The translations under genes were made by a program, and so were the position numbers. From Coriobacteriia bacterium (GTDB lineage Bacteria > Actinomycetota > Coriobacteriia > WRKU01 > WQUG01): a stretch of DNA of 35,981 bases. Within the stretch, counting starts at the first letter, position 1. Each line of letters opens with the position of its first letter. Shown piece after piece: positions 8,060 through 15,949 of the stretch. Location: NCBI GenBank assembly GCA_009778715.1, contig WRFR01000021.1:1-35981 (forward strand), read 5' to 3'. The notes under the pieces are model-generated. The model saw only the letters and a list, made by a program, of their open reading frames with translations. It was not told the DNA's origin and searched no databases.

Positions 8060-8944
8060 TTAAAGCGTGGAGTAGTCAGAGAGGGTAGCGAACAAGCTGT
8101 CGGTCGTAGCCTGGGGGGCCTGATAGATGCGATCCTCCGGGACAGCGAGGTGACGGAGAGCGGTTGTCGTCGGAGTACCGATCGAGTAGCAGTCGACCTC
8201 CGCAAGCAGCGTCGCACCGCTGATAGCAGCAGATGACAAAACGGTGCCTGACCCCATTCTGTCAGCGGCTGCCTGTTCAATCAGCGTCACAAAGTTCTTC
8301 GCCGTTGAGGGCGAGGTGAATACCACGGCATCGCAAGCCAGGCGCGCCTGTCCCTCAGGGCCGACCTGCAAAACACGGCTCAGCTCCCCCGCGCTGACCT
8401 CCGGCAGCACCGTCTCGTAGAGCGGCGCTACGGTCACCTCGAAACCCAGCTGCTCTAATGCCTGGGGCAATACCTCACGCGCGACGAGCGCACGCGGGAC
8501 CAATACCGCTGGAGCTGACGAAGCAGCGGGCTCCCTGGTCATCGGCATGGCGCCGGACTTCTTCAAGTCGAGCGCGAGGCCCGTGAACAGCTTGACCACT
8601 CCTTCTGCACGAAAGTCATCGGGAACCAGCACATCAGCCACACCGCGCGCGCGTAGCGCCTTGGCCGTCGCTGAGCCGACCGCCACATAGCGCAGCCGCT
8701 CCCCTTGGGGCAAGGGCTTACGATAGTGCGTGAAGTACTCAACCGCCTGGGCTGACGTGAATACGATAAATGAGTAGCGCTCGACCTGTGCAAGCGCTTC
8801 GCGGATGATATGGTCATCAGCTACAGGAGCAGAGGCGATCGTTGGAAAGATGAACGGCGAGCCTCCCGCCTCGGAGATGCGCGCCGCCATCTCTTCGTTC
8901 TTGCCAGCCGCACGCGTCAGGATGATGCGTCTGCCGCGGATCAC
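8060..8944 (-). CDS. hemD: Uroporphyrinogen-III synthase with an in-frame repeat insertion
   Basis: A 294-residue HemD. The opening GRRIILTRAAGKNEEMAARI, the segment FIVFTSAQAVEYF and the later VVFTSPSTAKNFVTLI are the two matching half-domain signatures of the family. It closes the linear tetrapyrrole from HemC and inverts ring D to give uroporphyrinogen III. It starts with GTG 8944, overlapping the hemC stop by four bases. Residues about 227-238 (ADRMGSGTVLSS) are encoded by a palindromic repeat at 8234-8264, between the VTLI helix and the conserved LLAEVDCYSIGTPTTTAL segment. The insert keeps the frame and lies in a predicted loop, so the enzyme may still work. Sequence divergence of HemD is normal; the operon makes the call firm. 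Confidence 0.9.
   Translation of the reverse strand: MIRGRRIILTRAAGKNEEMAARISEAGGSPFIFPTIASAPVADDHIIREALAQVERYSFIVFTSAQAVEYFTHYRKPLPQGERLRYVAVGSATAKALRARGVADVLVPDDFRAEGVVKLFTGLALDLKKSGAMPMTREPAASSAPAVLVPRALVAREVLPQALEQLGFEVTVAPLYETVLPEVSAGELSRVLQVGPEGQARLACDAVVFTSPSTAKNFVTLIEQAAADRMGSGTVLSSAAISGATLLAEVDCYSIGTPTTTALRHLAVPEDRIYQAPQATTDSLFATLSDYSTL
8234..8264. repeat. Palindromic repeat inserted in frame within hemD
   Basis: TGACAAAACGGTGCCTGACC with eleven more bases ending ATTCTGTCA. The ends TGACA/TGTCA are exact inverted repeats; the inner arms (AAACGG versus CCATTC) are imperfect. The same 31-base unit occurs once in each arm of the 74-base palindrome at 5182-5255. On the hemD strand it reads DRMGSGTVLS. 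Confidence 0.9.
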
Positions 8945-9909
8945 AGTAGCTCGGCGGCGCCGTTGGCCTGGCGGATCTCGTTGAGTATCGGCAGAGCGCC
9001 GCCCGCCTTCAGCTCTTCGACCGCGCGCTGGCCCAGCTCCTCGCCACTGTCCGCAGCGCCTTCGACCTGGGTACGCACGATGCGCTTGCCATCGACCGAG
9101 CCGACCAAGGCGTCAAGTACCATGCGACGTGACAAAGTACCTGACCCTTTGTCATCAGCAAAGCGCGCGTAGGCGCCGATCGGCACCTGGCAGCCACCTT
9201 CCAGCAGGTTCATCACAACGCGCTCGGCACGTACGCAAGCCAGGGTATCCGCATCAGAGATCTGAGCGCAGAGCCCGGCCATAAGTTCATCGTCTCCGCG
9301 GATCTCGATGCCGACGGCGCCCTGCCCCACGGCCGAGACCATCTGCTCGGTCGGGATGGTCGCCGTGATGCGCTCACCCCAGCCCAAGCGCTTGATACCA
9401 GCGGCCGCCAGGATCACGAGGTCGACCGCGCCTTCTTCGGCCTTGCGCATGCGCGTGTCAAGGTTACCCCGCACATCGACGATCTCGACGTCGGGACGCA
9501 ACGCGCGCACCTGGGAGATGCGGCGCAGCGAGCTCGTACCCACCCGTCCGCCTTGCGGCAGCGTGAGCAGGTTCTCGCCTGCGTGCGCGACCAACACGTC
9601 ATGCGAGTCAGCACGGGGCGGCATCCCCGCCAGCACGAGGCCCGCGGGCAGCTCGGTCGGTACGTCCTTCATCGAGTGCACCGCCAGGTCGATCCGGCCG
9701 TCGGCCAGCTCGACTTCGATCTCTTTTGTGAAGAGTCCCTTGCCGCCGACCTTGGCGAGCGGGACGTCAGTGATCTTATCTCCCGTGGTCTTGATCGTAT
9801 GGATCTCGACGGGCAAACCGGACGCAGCTTCCATCAGCTCTTTGATCCAGTTCGCCTGCCACAGCGCCAGCGCCGATCCGCGTGTTCCCAGCACTAATTT
9901 ATTCCTCAT
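8941..9909 (-). CDS. hemC: Hydroxymethylbilane synthase (porphobilinogen deaminase) with in-frame repeat insertion
   Basis: A 322-residue HemC that polymerises four porphobilinogens. Hallmarks: GTRGSALALWQ (residues 8-18), KVGGKGLFTKEIE (53-65), HSMKDVPT (78-85), GTSSLRR (124-130) and the cofactor cysteine Cys240 in LLEGGCQVPIGAY, which carries the dipyrromethane. Just after this, residues 253-260 (DKGSGTLS) come from a palindromic repeat at 9130-9154; relatives read directly from about ARFAD into the MVLDALVGS strand. The insertion is in frame, in the C-terminal domain and about 13 residues past the cofactor cysteine. The gene overlaps hemA upstream by 11 bases and hemD downstream by four. 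Confidence 0.96.
   Translation of the reverse strand: MRNKLVLGTRGSALALWQANWIKELMEAASGLPVEIHTIKTTGDKITDVPLAKVGGKGLFTKEIEVELADGRIDLAVHSMKDVPTELPAGLVLAGMPPRADSHDVLVAHAGENLLTLPQGGRVGTSSLRRISQVRALRPDVEIVDVRGNLDTRMRKAEEGAVDLVILAAAGIKRLGWGERITATIPTEQMVSAVGQGAVGIEIRGDDELMAGLCAQISDADTLACVRAERVVMNLLEGGCQVPIGAYARFADDKGSGTLSRRMVLDALVGSVDGKRIVRTQVEGAADSGEELGQRAVEELKAGGALPILNEIRQANGAAELL
9130..9154. repeat. Palindromic repeat inserted in frame within hemC
   Basis: TGACAAAG (9130-9137) and CTTTGTCA (9147-9154) are exact inverted arms around TACCTGACC. The 25 bases are the exact reverse complement of the copy at 8032-8056. Read on the hemC strand it gives GAC AAA GGG TCA GGT ACT, i.e. Asp-Lys-Gly-Ser-Gly-Thr, then Leu-Ser. 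Confidence 0.92.
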
Positions 9910-11302
9910 GCCATTCTCCTAACTCGAGCGGATCGGTCTGCTTGGTCGCACTCGTCGCGCGGCGTCCCAGCAGAGAGCGTATCAGACGAAAACCCGTATC
10001 CTGGCCAGCCGTGCCGGAACCCTCGCCTTCGGCGCCCTCGCGGTCAAGGCCAAACAGGTAGCGCGTGGTCTCCAGCACCGCAACGCCACGCCGACCGCCG
10101 CCAGCCTTGCGCAGCTGGGTCGTGGGCTCATGAAGCATCTTGTTCGTGATCGCCTCGGTGAGCTTCTCGACCACCTTGCGGTCAGCGTCGCTCAGCTCGC
10201 CCAAGCGCTTGTAGGCACGTTTGAGCTCTTCAGCGCGGATCGCCTCGGCTTGCTCGCGCATCTCGGTGATCGTCGGGACAACTTCCATGGATTCCAGCCA
10301 GGTCTCGAAGTTCTCCATCTCCTCAGCAACGATAACTTCCGCTGCCTTTGCCTCGCGCTTACGCTGCTCAAGGTTCGCATCGACAATACCGTTGAGCGCG
10401 TCGACGTCATAAACATAGACTTGCCGGAAATCCGCACAGGCGGGATCGATATCACGCGGCACCGCAATGTCGATCAAAAACAGCGGGTCACGTCGGCGTT
10501 TCGCAGAGGGTTCAAGCGCGTCTGCGGTCAGCACGTAGTCCTCAGCGGCTGTAGCGCTTACCACGATATCGACATTGCGCAGGTGCTCGTAGCGCTCCTC
10601 GAAGGGAATCGCGCATCCGACCTCAAACTGCGCTGCCAGCTGCTCGGCGCGCGCGAAAGTGCGATTCGCGACCAGTAGCCGCGCAACCCCGTTGGCCGCC
10701 AGGTGCGTCGCCGTCAGCTCGCTCATCTTGCCAGCGCCCAGCACCAGCACGTTGCGGCCCTCAAGGGTCTCGAAGACTTGCTTGGCCAGCTCAACCGCTG
10801 CATAGCTGATTGACACGGGAGCCGAGCCGATAGCAGTCTCAGTGCGTACGCGCTTGCCCGCCGTAAACGAATGGCGAAACATCTCGTTAAAAATTCGGCT
10901 CGTGGTACCCGCCTCGAAGGCCGCATCATAGGCGTCCTTGAGTTGGCCGAGGATCTGCGCTTCACCCAGCACCATCGAGTCAAGCGACGCCGCAACCCGG
11001 AACAGGTGACGCACAACGTCCTCACCAGTCTGGGTATAGAGGAAGGGTTGCAGCGCATCGACGGTCAGGCCATGATAGTTCGCCATGAAGGAGCCGAGCA
11101 GTGCCGGGCCATCGGCCTCGTCGGTCGTTACCGCATAGAACTCAGTACGATTGCAGGTGCTGACGATAAGGGATTCAAGGATGCCCTCTTCAGCAGCAAG
11201 GCCCGTCAGGGCATCCGCCAGCGTGTCAGCGGGAAACGTTACCTTTTCACGGATGTCGACCGGGGCCGTCTTATGACTTAAGCCTACCAGTGCCAGATGC
11301 AT
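9899..11302 (-). CDS. hemA: Glutamyl-tRNA reductase
   Basis: A 467-residue HemA, the first committed step of C5-pathway tetrapyrrole synthesis (glutamyl-tRNA to glutamate-1-semialdehyde). The catalytic cysteine is Cys50 in VSTCNRTEFYAV. MVLGEAQILGQLKDAY and the NADPH fold NVLVLGAGKMSELTA are canonical, and the C-terminal dimerisation helices run through about residue 420. A 45-residue tail (GLDREGAEGEGSGTAGQ onward) is longer than usual and weakly conserved in appearance. ATG 11302 follows a GGAGGA at 11315-11320 (12 bases away, rather long). It heads a hemA-hemC-hemD operon read leftward; hemB and hemL are not in the window. Confidence 0.96.
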   Translation of the reverse strand: MHLALVGLSHKTAPVDIREKVTFPADTLADALTGLAAEEGILESLIVSTCNRTEFYAVTTDEADGPALLGSFMANYHGLTVDALQPFLYTQTGEDVVRHLFRVAASLDSMVLGEAQILGQLKDAYDAAFEAGTTSRIFNEMFRHSFTAGKRVRTETAIGSAPVSISYAAVELAKQVFETLEGRNVLVLGAGKMSELTATHLAANGVARLLVANRTFARAEQLAAQFEVGCAIPFEERYEHLRNVDIVVSATAAEDYVLTADALEPSAKRRRDPLFLIDIAVPRDIDPACADFRQVYVYDVDALNGIVDANLEQRKREAKAAEVIVAEEMENFETWLESMEVVPTITEMREQAEAIRAEELKRAYKRLGELSDADRKVVEKLTEAITNKMLHEPTTQLRKAGGGRRGVAVLETTRYLFGLDREGAEGEGSGTAGQDTGFRLIRSLLGRRATSATKQTDPLELGEWHEE

Positions 11303-11326
11303 GACGAGTTATATTCCTCCAGTATG

Positions 11327-11385
11327 AAGCTCTTTTGAGCTTGAAAAAACAGGTTGTTCATCTTAGCCGAACCTGTTCGATTATA
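11327..11385 (-). promoter_or_regulatory. hemA -10 element and hairpin-rich leader
   Basis: On the minus strand a perfect TATAAT lies at 11380-11385. Just downstream is a hairpin with 8-bp arms AACAGGTT/AACCTGTT (11370-11377 and 11348-11355) followed by six T (11349-11344), which looks like an intrinsic terminator inside the leader. A second small hairpin, AAGCTC/GAGCTT, spans 11327-11342, and the ribosome site follows. The layout would suit attenuation, but no alternative antiterminator fold is evident. Confidence 0.5.
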
Positions 11386-11400
11386 GCAGAGGGTACAGAA

Positions 11401-11426
11401 GCGCCGCTACCCGAAGGCAGCGGCGC
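11401..11426 (-). terminator. Strong hairpin after the PRC-barrel gene
   Basis: Minus-strand GCGCCGCTGCC-TTCG-GGTAGCGGCGC: an 11-pair stem (10 Watson-Crick pairs and one G-T) with a stable TTCG tetraloop, about 57 bases after the PRC-barrel stop codon. The following bases are only modestly T-rich (TTCTG), so termination is likely but not certain. Confidence 0.7.
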
Positions 11427-11482
11427 TCCTTGTTGATCTTATTTCTCTTTGACGCGAAATGAACGTTGTCTGGCGCGTCAAA

Positions 11483-12307
11483 CTAGATGTCGACGCTCAT
11501 CGTCAGAAGCAATGCGGCGTCATGCGCCAGTGCGTCTGAAAGGATCGCATTCGTGATGGTTGTTCCCTTCTTGACCGTGAACTTGCCATCCTTGCTTGTC
11601 ACATCTTCGCCAACCACAGCGCCGATCAGGAGATCGGACAGGTCATCGCTGCCTGAACCTGAAGCGGGCTTCGGAGCTGGCGCAGGCGCAGGCGCAGGCT
11701 TCGGAGCAGGCGCCGACATCGACGCGGGCTTCGGCGCCGGAATGCTGGAACCAATTGGCCTGCTTGGCTGAACAAACGAAGGCTTGGGAGCCGCCGGAGC
11801 AGGCTCAGGGAAAGATGGCTGAGGCGCCGGAGCGGCCGTAGGGACCGAAACGCCCGACACGTTCACAAAGACATACTCAGGAGACAGGAACAGGATACCC
11901 TGTGACTCGACCGAGCCCTTATCGTACTTATCATAGGTCATGAGCTTGGTCACGGCGCCGCTCTTCGGGTCGAACTCGAAGGCGCGCACAAAGCTGAAGT
12001 GATCGCCTGCATCAGAAAGCATCTCGATACCAGTCAAGCTGCATTCCTTGGCCAGGATGTTGCCACCGTTGACGCTCTCTTTCGGAGTTAGCAGCGACTT
12101 GTTTTTGATAGTGATATACGGATCACCGATGGAGATGATATCGCTGAACGCAAGAAGTGACACGCTGCCATCAGCCAAACCAGATACCAGGAAATGCCCC
12201 ACCCTGCTCTGCGCGCAATCAACGATCAGGTCTTTGATGGTACCAACCGTCTCCCGATCCTCAAGCGAAACGACTTCGCGCATCAGTATTGTCTTATTAG
12301 TCTCCAT
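11483..12307 (-). CDS. PRC-barrel protein with Pro/Ala/Lys linker
   Basis: A 274-residue protein. Residues about 8-80 form a PRC-barrel (MREVVSLEDRETVGTIKDLI, then GHFLVSGLADGS), and a second barrel-like half follows to about 145. Residues about 157-220 are a low-complexity linker rich in PAPKPAPAP units. The last 50 residues form a compact region (LIGAVVGEDVTSKDGKFTVK, then NAILSDALAHDAALLLT). PRC-barrels bind partners in processes as different as RNA processing and photosynthetic reaction centres, so function is not predictable. AAGGAG lies seven bases before ATG 12307. The upstream gene 12392-13492 has the same kind of linker, which suggests a shared envelope-linked role. Confidence 0.8.
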   Translation of the reverse strand: METNKTILMREVVSLEDRETVGTIKDLIVDCAQSRVGHFLVSGLADGSVSLLAFSDIISIGDPYITIKNKSLLTPKESVNGGNILAKECSLTGIEMLSDAGDHFSFVRAFEFDPKSGAVTKLMTYDKYDKGSVESQGILFLSPEYVFVNVSGVSVPTAAPAPQPSFPEPAPAAPKPSFVQPSRPIGSSIPAPKPASMSAPAPKPAPAPAPAPKPASGSGSDDLSDLLIGAVVGEDVTSKDGKFTVKKGTTITNAILSDALAHDAALLLTMSVDI

Positions 12308-12347
12308 ATTGTTTCTCCTTCTTTCTGCAGGATCCTGTTTTCTGGTC

Positions 12348-12377
12348 TGTATACTATTTAATCATAGCATGCGTCAA
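12348..12377 (-). promoter_or_regulatory. Sigma-70-type promoter of the PRC-barrel gene
   Basis: Minus-strand TTGACG (12372-12377), an 18-base spacer and TATACA (12348-12353), about 40 bases before the ATG at 12307. Confidence 0.65.
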
Positions 12378-12391
12378 AACTGAATCGACCA

Positions 12392-13492
12392 TCACTCCTC
12401 CATAAGCGTCAACAAGGCATCAAGCTTGAGTGATTCGATCGGACTGAGCTCATATCCAGTTTTAAGGGCGGCTGCACAACTTTTCCCCTTGGCAAACTCC
12501 CTACTATCAAGATAACACTTGATCTCTGCAAAATACGCTTTTTTCTCATCTTGTTTTGAGGTTGCGTATGAACGGCTCTGGCGATAGAGGTCGGCTGCAG
12601 CCAGGCCATGGCCAAGATCCTTGATCTTATCAGCTTTCGCAAAGCAGGAGTCAAACGTGATCTCTTTCGCCACAGGAGCAGGTGCGGGGGCCGGGGTTGG
12701 CTTCGGCGCGGGAGCGGGTGCGGGAGCCGGGATTGGCTTGGGCGCAGGAGCAGGTGCGGGAACCGGAGCTGGCTTAGGCGCCGGGATACCGGTACTGGCT
12801 GGTTTATCCGGCGTGAACGGTAATGGCTTAGGCGCTGGCACCGGAGTAGTCGCTGACTCGGGCTTTTGCCCGAAGGCCGGGGCTGGCTTAGGCGCTGGCG
12901 TCGGAGCAGGCGTAGGCATTGGGGCAGGGGCAGGCGCTGACCCCAACCCAGGCTTAACCTCAGGCTTGGCCTCGGGTTTCAGCTCGGGCTTAACCTCGGG
13001 TTTGGGTTCGGCCTTAACCTCGGGCTTAAGCTCCGAGGCAGAGCCTTGCCCTGACGCAGGTTCTGACTTTGAGGACGAGATCGGGTTCTCCTCCCAGGAC
13101 GGGATCGCCGAAAGCACCGGTCGAGGCCTGGACTTCGAAACAGAGGTGGAGCGCTCTTCACCCTTCAGGTAAGACAGGGAAGATTCCTCTTTCTCTTTTT
13201 TCTCTTTCTCTTTCTTCTCCTCTTTTTCGCCTTTCAGGGCGCCCCGATGAAGCACCACATAGTTGAGCGCGATCGGGACGACAACAAGAAAAACAGCATA
13301 GACGGGGATGGCCCACCATCGCTCATAGCGGACGACCTCAACGTAGAAGAGCGTCACCACTAACGCTACATAGACTAGGATCGCGACAGCGGACAATTTC
13401 TTCTGCCTGTTCTTGACAAATATCAGAACGACAGCAAGTGCCACAACGAACACGCCCGCTATTATCGCCAACACTATCCCCAGATTTTGCAT
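12392..13492 (-). CDS. Membrane protein with Pro-rich linker and helical cytoplasmic tail
   Basis: A 366-residue protein of unknown function. Three membrane helices lie at about residues 5-26, 34-54 and 59-80. A highly charged Lys/Glu segment (KGEKEEKKEKEKKEKEE) follows at about 88-105, then a long low-complexity stretch of Pro, Ala, Lys and Glu (about 145-275). The C-terminal 90 residues are helical and TPR-like (ADLYRQSRSYATSKQDEKKA and following). The linker resembles that of the neighbouring PRC-barrel protein. The design suggests a membrane-tethered helical domain on a stiff, extended arm. No enzyme motif is visible. Confidence 0.75.
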   Translation of the reverse strand: MQNLGIVLAIIAGVFVVALAVVLIFVKNRQKKLSAVAILVYVALVVTLFYVEVVRYERWWAIPVYAVFLVVVPIALNYVVLHRGALKGEKEEKKEKEKKEKEESSLSYLKGEERSTSVSKSRPRPVLSAIPSWEENPISSSKSEPASGQGSASELKPEVKAEPKPEVKPELKPEAKPEVKPGLGSAPAPAPMPTPAPTPAPKPAPAFGQKPESATTPVPAPKPLPFTPDKPASTGIPAPKPAPVPAPAPAPKPIPAPAPAPAPKPTPAPAPAPVAKEITFDSCFAKADKIKDLGHGLAAADLYRQSRSYATSKQDEKKAYFAEIKCYLDSREFAKGKSCAAALKTGYELSPIESLKLDALLTLMEE

Positions 13493-13602
13493 CGCTTCCT
13501 CACAAACCTAATAATGCTCATGCGTAAAAGAATTGCTTCATCATCACAATCTACATCGCATAAGCATCAATATTATACACTAAGGTTACACATCCGGTGA
13601 AT

Positions 13603-14487
13603 TTACACCGGCAAACGCCTGCGTTTCCAGGCTATCAGGAGAGCAAGGAAAACGATCCCCGCTGACAGGACGGCCAAGGCGACTGTTCCGATCTGGCTTA
13701 CGTCCAGGTTCAAGATGTTGCCTCCGGATCCCGAGGCTGGTGGCTGTTGGGTCGTGGCGGTAGTGGTCGTAACGGGCGGAGTGGTGGTGGGATCGTAACT
13801 TGGCGCCGTGTCCGTGGGCGTCACGCTCGTCGCGACAGGAGTCGTCTCATTTGAGGGAGTGCTTGCCGCGCTCCCTGACGAGGAACTCGATGACGAGGAA
13901 CTCTGGTGAGCGCTTGAACTGCTCGAATTGCTCGAACTGTTTGAAGTGCTTGAGCTGCTTGAACCGGATCCGCCGGAAGAAGACCCGCCACCGTGCCCCG
14001 ATGAAGGACGCGTCATTATGAACGGTATATAACCAGCCTGGAGAGGCATTTCATCGGTGGAAAGGGCGGAAGTATTCAAGACCGCCTTGATCGTGCCGTT
14101 CTTCGCAAAAGTCGCAACGCCGACCCACGTCCCCGTAGGGCTCAGTACGGTGCTGGTCGCTTCCCTGGTAAACGTCAGCGGCAATGAGAAGGTGAACGTG
14201 TCTCCCGTGATGATCTGGTCTGTCGCCGGGGTTCGCAGTGCCCAACGGACCGCGACCACCTGCTCGGTCACCCCTTTACCCCACGGTAAACGAGCCGGGT
14301 CGCTTTGGCCCGAGTTCGTCCAACTGCTCCAACTGCTCCCCTGGGGAAGGTAGTAGGTAGTCCCAACACTTATCACATTGCTGAGATCCCGCGAAGAGGC
14401 GAGCGCATAGCTGCGCATAAGAGGGAGCCCGATGAGAAGAAGTGTCGAAGCGACCACAAGCGCTATCGATCGCTTTAAAAGCGTCAC
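13603..14487 (-). CDS. Ser/Thr-rich surface protein with C-terminal membrane anchor
   Basis: A 294-residue exported protein. Residues 1-30 are a signal peptide (LLKRSIALVVASTLLLIGLP). Residues about 35-160 form a beta-rich globular domain. Residues about 165-250 are a Ser-rich then Thr/Pro-rich stalk typical of wall-spanning regions. The C-terminus is one membrane helix (about 266-287) followed by KRRRLPV. No LPxTG motif precedes the helix, so membrane anchoring rather than sortase attachment is more likely. No family recognised. It stands alone between two gene clusters. Confidence 0.78.
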   Translation of the reverse strand: MTLLKRSIALVVASTLLLIGLPLMRSYALASSRDLSNVISVGTTYYLPQGSSWSSWTNSGQSDPARLPWGKGVTEQVVAVRWALRTPATDQIITGDTFTFSLPLTFTREATSTVLSPTGTWVGVATFAKNGTIKAVLNTSALSTDEMPLQAGYIPFIMTRPSSGHGGGSSSGGSGSSSSSTSNSSSNSSSSSAHQSSSSSSSSSGSAASTPSNETTPVATSVTPTDTAPSYDPTTTPPVTTTTATTQQPPASGSGGNILNLDVSQIGTVALAVLSAGIVFLALLIAWKRRRLPV

Positions 14488-14580
14488 TCCAACCTACTCC
14501 TTTCTTCTGCTGATCATCATCGATCCTGACTTCAGATACCATATTCAGACTCAAGATATGGCACCCAGCAGTATCATAGC

Positions 14581-14628
14581 ATACCTTCGAAGATGCTTCA
14601 GGTATTGTAAGGGTAAGCTGTTACCCTT
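14581..14628. terminator. Two adjacent hairpins after the radical SAM operon
   Basis: Reading leftward from the radical SAM stop at 14648, AAGGGTAA-CAGC-TTACCCTT (14609-14628) is followed by a second stem, ATACCT/AGGTAT with inner GAAG/CTTC pairs (14581-14605). Neither is followed by a long T-run. They probably end or stabilise the rplM-to-radical SAM transcript. Confidence 0.5.
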
Positions 14629-14647
14629 AAGTTTTCTAAGGATTGCC

Positions 14648-15949
14648 TCAGCGGGCATCCAGGCGCGCCCGCAGGAGCTTCTGGACCGCGAAGCCGTAGG
14701 TCTCAAGCTGGCGCAGCTCGTCGAAGGTGATGTCGGGCGTCGAGATGACCTCGTGGGGGGCCTCATGGTCAAACCGCAGGCCCAGCTCGTCCGCGCGCTG
14801 CCAGAGATCGGTCCCTGGCAGCACCCGCAGGGTTGAGACCTGCAGGATATCAGCGCCGCTTTGCGCCACGAAGTCCAGTGAGGCGCGCACATCGGCGGGG
14901 CTGTCCCCCGGCAGGCCGATGATAAGGTCGGCTTCGACGAGGATGCCCTGGGCCTGGCAGGCATGCAGGCCCTCCAGCCAGCGCTCGGGGTCGAAGCGGC
15001 GATGCACGAGGTCCAGCGCGCGTGGGTTGGTGGTCTGCGGGCCACTCTCGACGCTGGCAACGCCACAGCGCGCCAGTAGGTGCGCCTGGTGGTCGTCGAT
15101 GTGTTCGAGGTCGACCTCGATCGTGTGCAGGCGCAGGCCGCGCTGGGCGTAGGGCTCGAAAATCTGCGCCAGGCGCTCGAGGCGGTCGGTGGAGAGGTTA
15201 AACACCGCGTCGATGACTGAAAACGAAGTCATGCCGGGCGTTGTGGCCACGCGGGCGACCTCGGCGGCGATGCGCTCCTGAGAAAACGAGCGGATGCGCT
15301 TGAGGCCTTTACCCTCAAAGCAGTAGCTGCAGGCATGGGGGCAGCCACGATAGGTTTCCAGATAAGCGCTGCCGTCGGTCGCCGGAGGGTGCTCGTCGGT
15401 GTAGGCGCAGGGCAGGTCATCGAGCGGCTCCAGGGGAACGGCCGGGGTGGCTGGCACGGGCGTCTTATTGTGGTCGCGTGCTGCCAGGCCCGGGATGGTC
15501 GTCGGGTCGCCGCCTCGCACCCAGGACCAGATGAGCTCGGGCAGGACCTGCTCGCCCTCCGCCAGCGCAACCGCGTCGAGCCAGGGATAACGAGCCAACC
15601 ACTCGTCTGCCTGGGGACCCGCTTCCGGGCCACCGAAGACGATCTGGACCTCCGGCAATACCTGGCGACACAGGCGCGCAGCGGTCGTGAGTTCGGCGCT
15701 GTTCCAGCAATAGACCGAGAAGCACACGAAATCCGGCGCAGGCTGAAGGCGCGCAAGGCGCCAGACCAGCCACCAGGGGTCATAGCCGGCAGGTATGCTG
15801 AGCGTGGCGACGCGCAGGTCCGGCAGGCGCGGATCGGCCTTGAGGCTTTCGCGCAGAAGCGCCGTCGCGTAGCTGCTGTAGCCCGGACAGTCGAGGCTGA
15901 CCAGCACGACGGTCGCGCTGTCGTGGACGAGTTTCTCGCGCGGCGTCAT
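14648..15949 (-). CDS. Radical SAM protein with N-terminal B12-binding-type domain
   Basis: A 433-residue protein. Residues 12-150 look like a cobalamin-binding Rossmann-type domain (VVLVSLDCPGYSSYATALLR, and IVFGGPEAGPQADEWL near 103-118). The radical SAM cluster motif CPHACSYC gives Cys203, Cys207 and Cys210, followed by the usual barrel elements (VESGPQTTNPRALDLVHRRF, then EADLIIGLPGDS). Such proteins include methyltransferases and ring-modifying enzymes; the substrate is not evident. The start ATG overlaps the stop of the degenerate radical-SAM-like gene upstream by four bases, so the two are probably translationally coupled and may act together. Confidence 0.88.
   Translation of the reverse strand: MTPREKLVHDSATVVLVSLDCPGYSSYATALLRESLKADPRLPDLRVATLSIPAGYDPWWLVWRLARLQPAPDFVCFSVYCWNSAELTTAARLCRQVLPEVQIVFGGPEAGPQADEWLARYPWLDAVALAEGEQVLPELIWSWVRGGDPTTIPGLAARDHNKTPVPATPAVPLEPLDDLPCAYTDEHPPATDGSAYLETYRGCPHACSYCFEGKGLKRIRSFSQERIAAEVARVATTPGMTSFSVIDAVFNLSTDRLERLAQIFEPYAQRGLRLHTIEVDLEHIDDHQAHLLARCGVASVESGPQTTNPRALDLVHRRFDPERWLEGLHACQAQGILVEADLIIGLPGDSPADVRASLDFVAQSGADILQVSTLRVLPGTDLWQRADELGLRFDHEAPHEVISTPDITFDELRQLETYGFAVQKLLRARLDAR

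Noticed and set aside
12660..12990. Repeated GCAGGCGCAGG-type units that at first look like a tandem repeat or CRISPR-like array.
   Set aside because: The units are irregular triplet expansions coding for Pro, Ala and Lys; there are no constant repeats separated by unique spacers. No CRISPR array is present in the window.
12621..13172. Gly/Ala-rich 183-codon plus-strand frame.
   Set aside because: It is the complement of the Pro/Ala/Lys linker in the membrane protein gene; the regularity comes from GC-rich repeats, not from a second gene.
13603..14487. Possible sortase-anchored protein.
   Set aside because: The Ser/Thr-rich stalk and the C-terminal helix with a basic tail fit, but no LPxTG or close variant precedes the helix.
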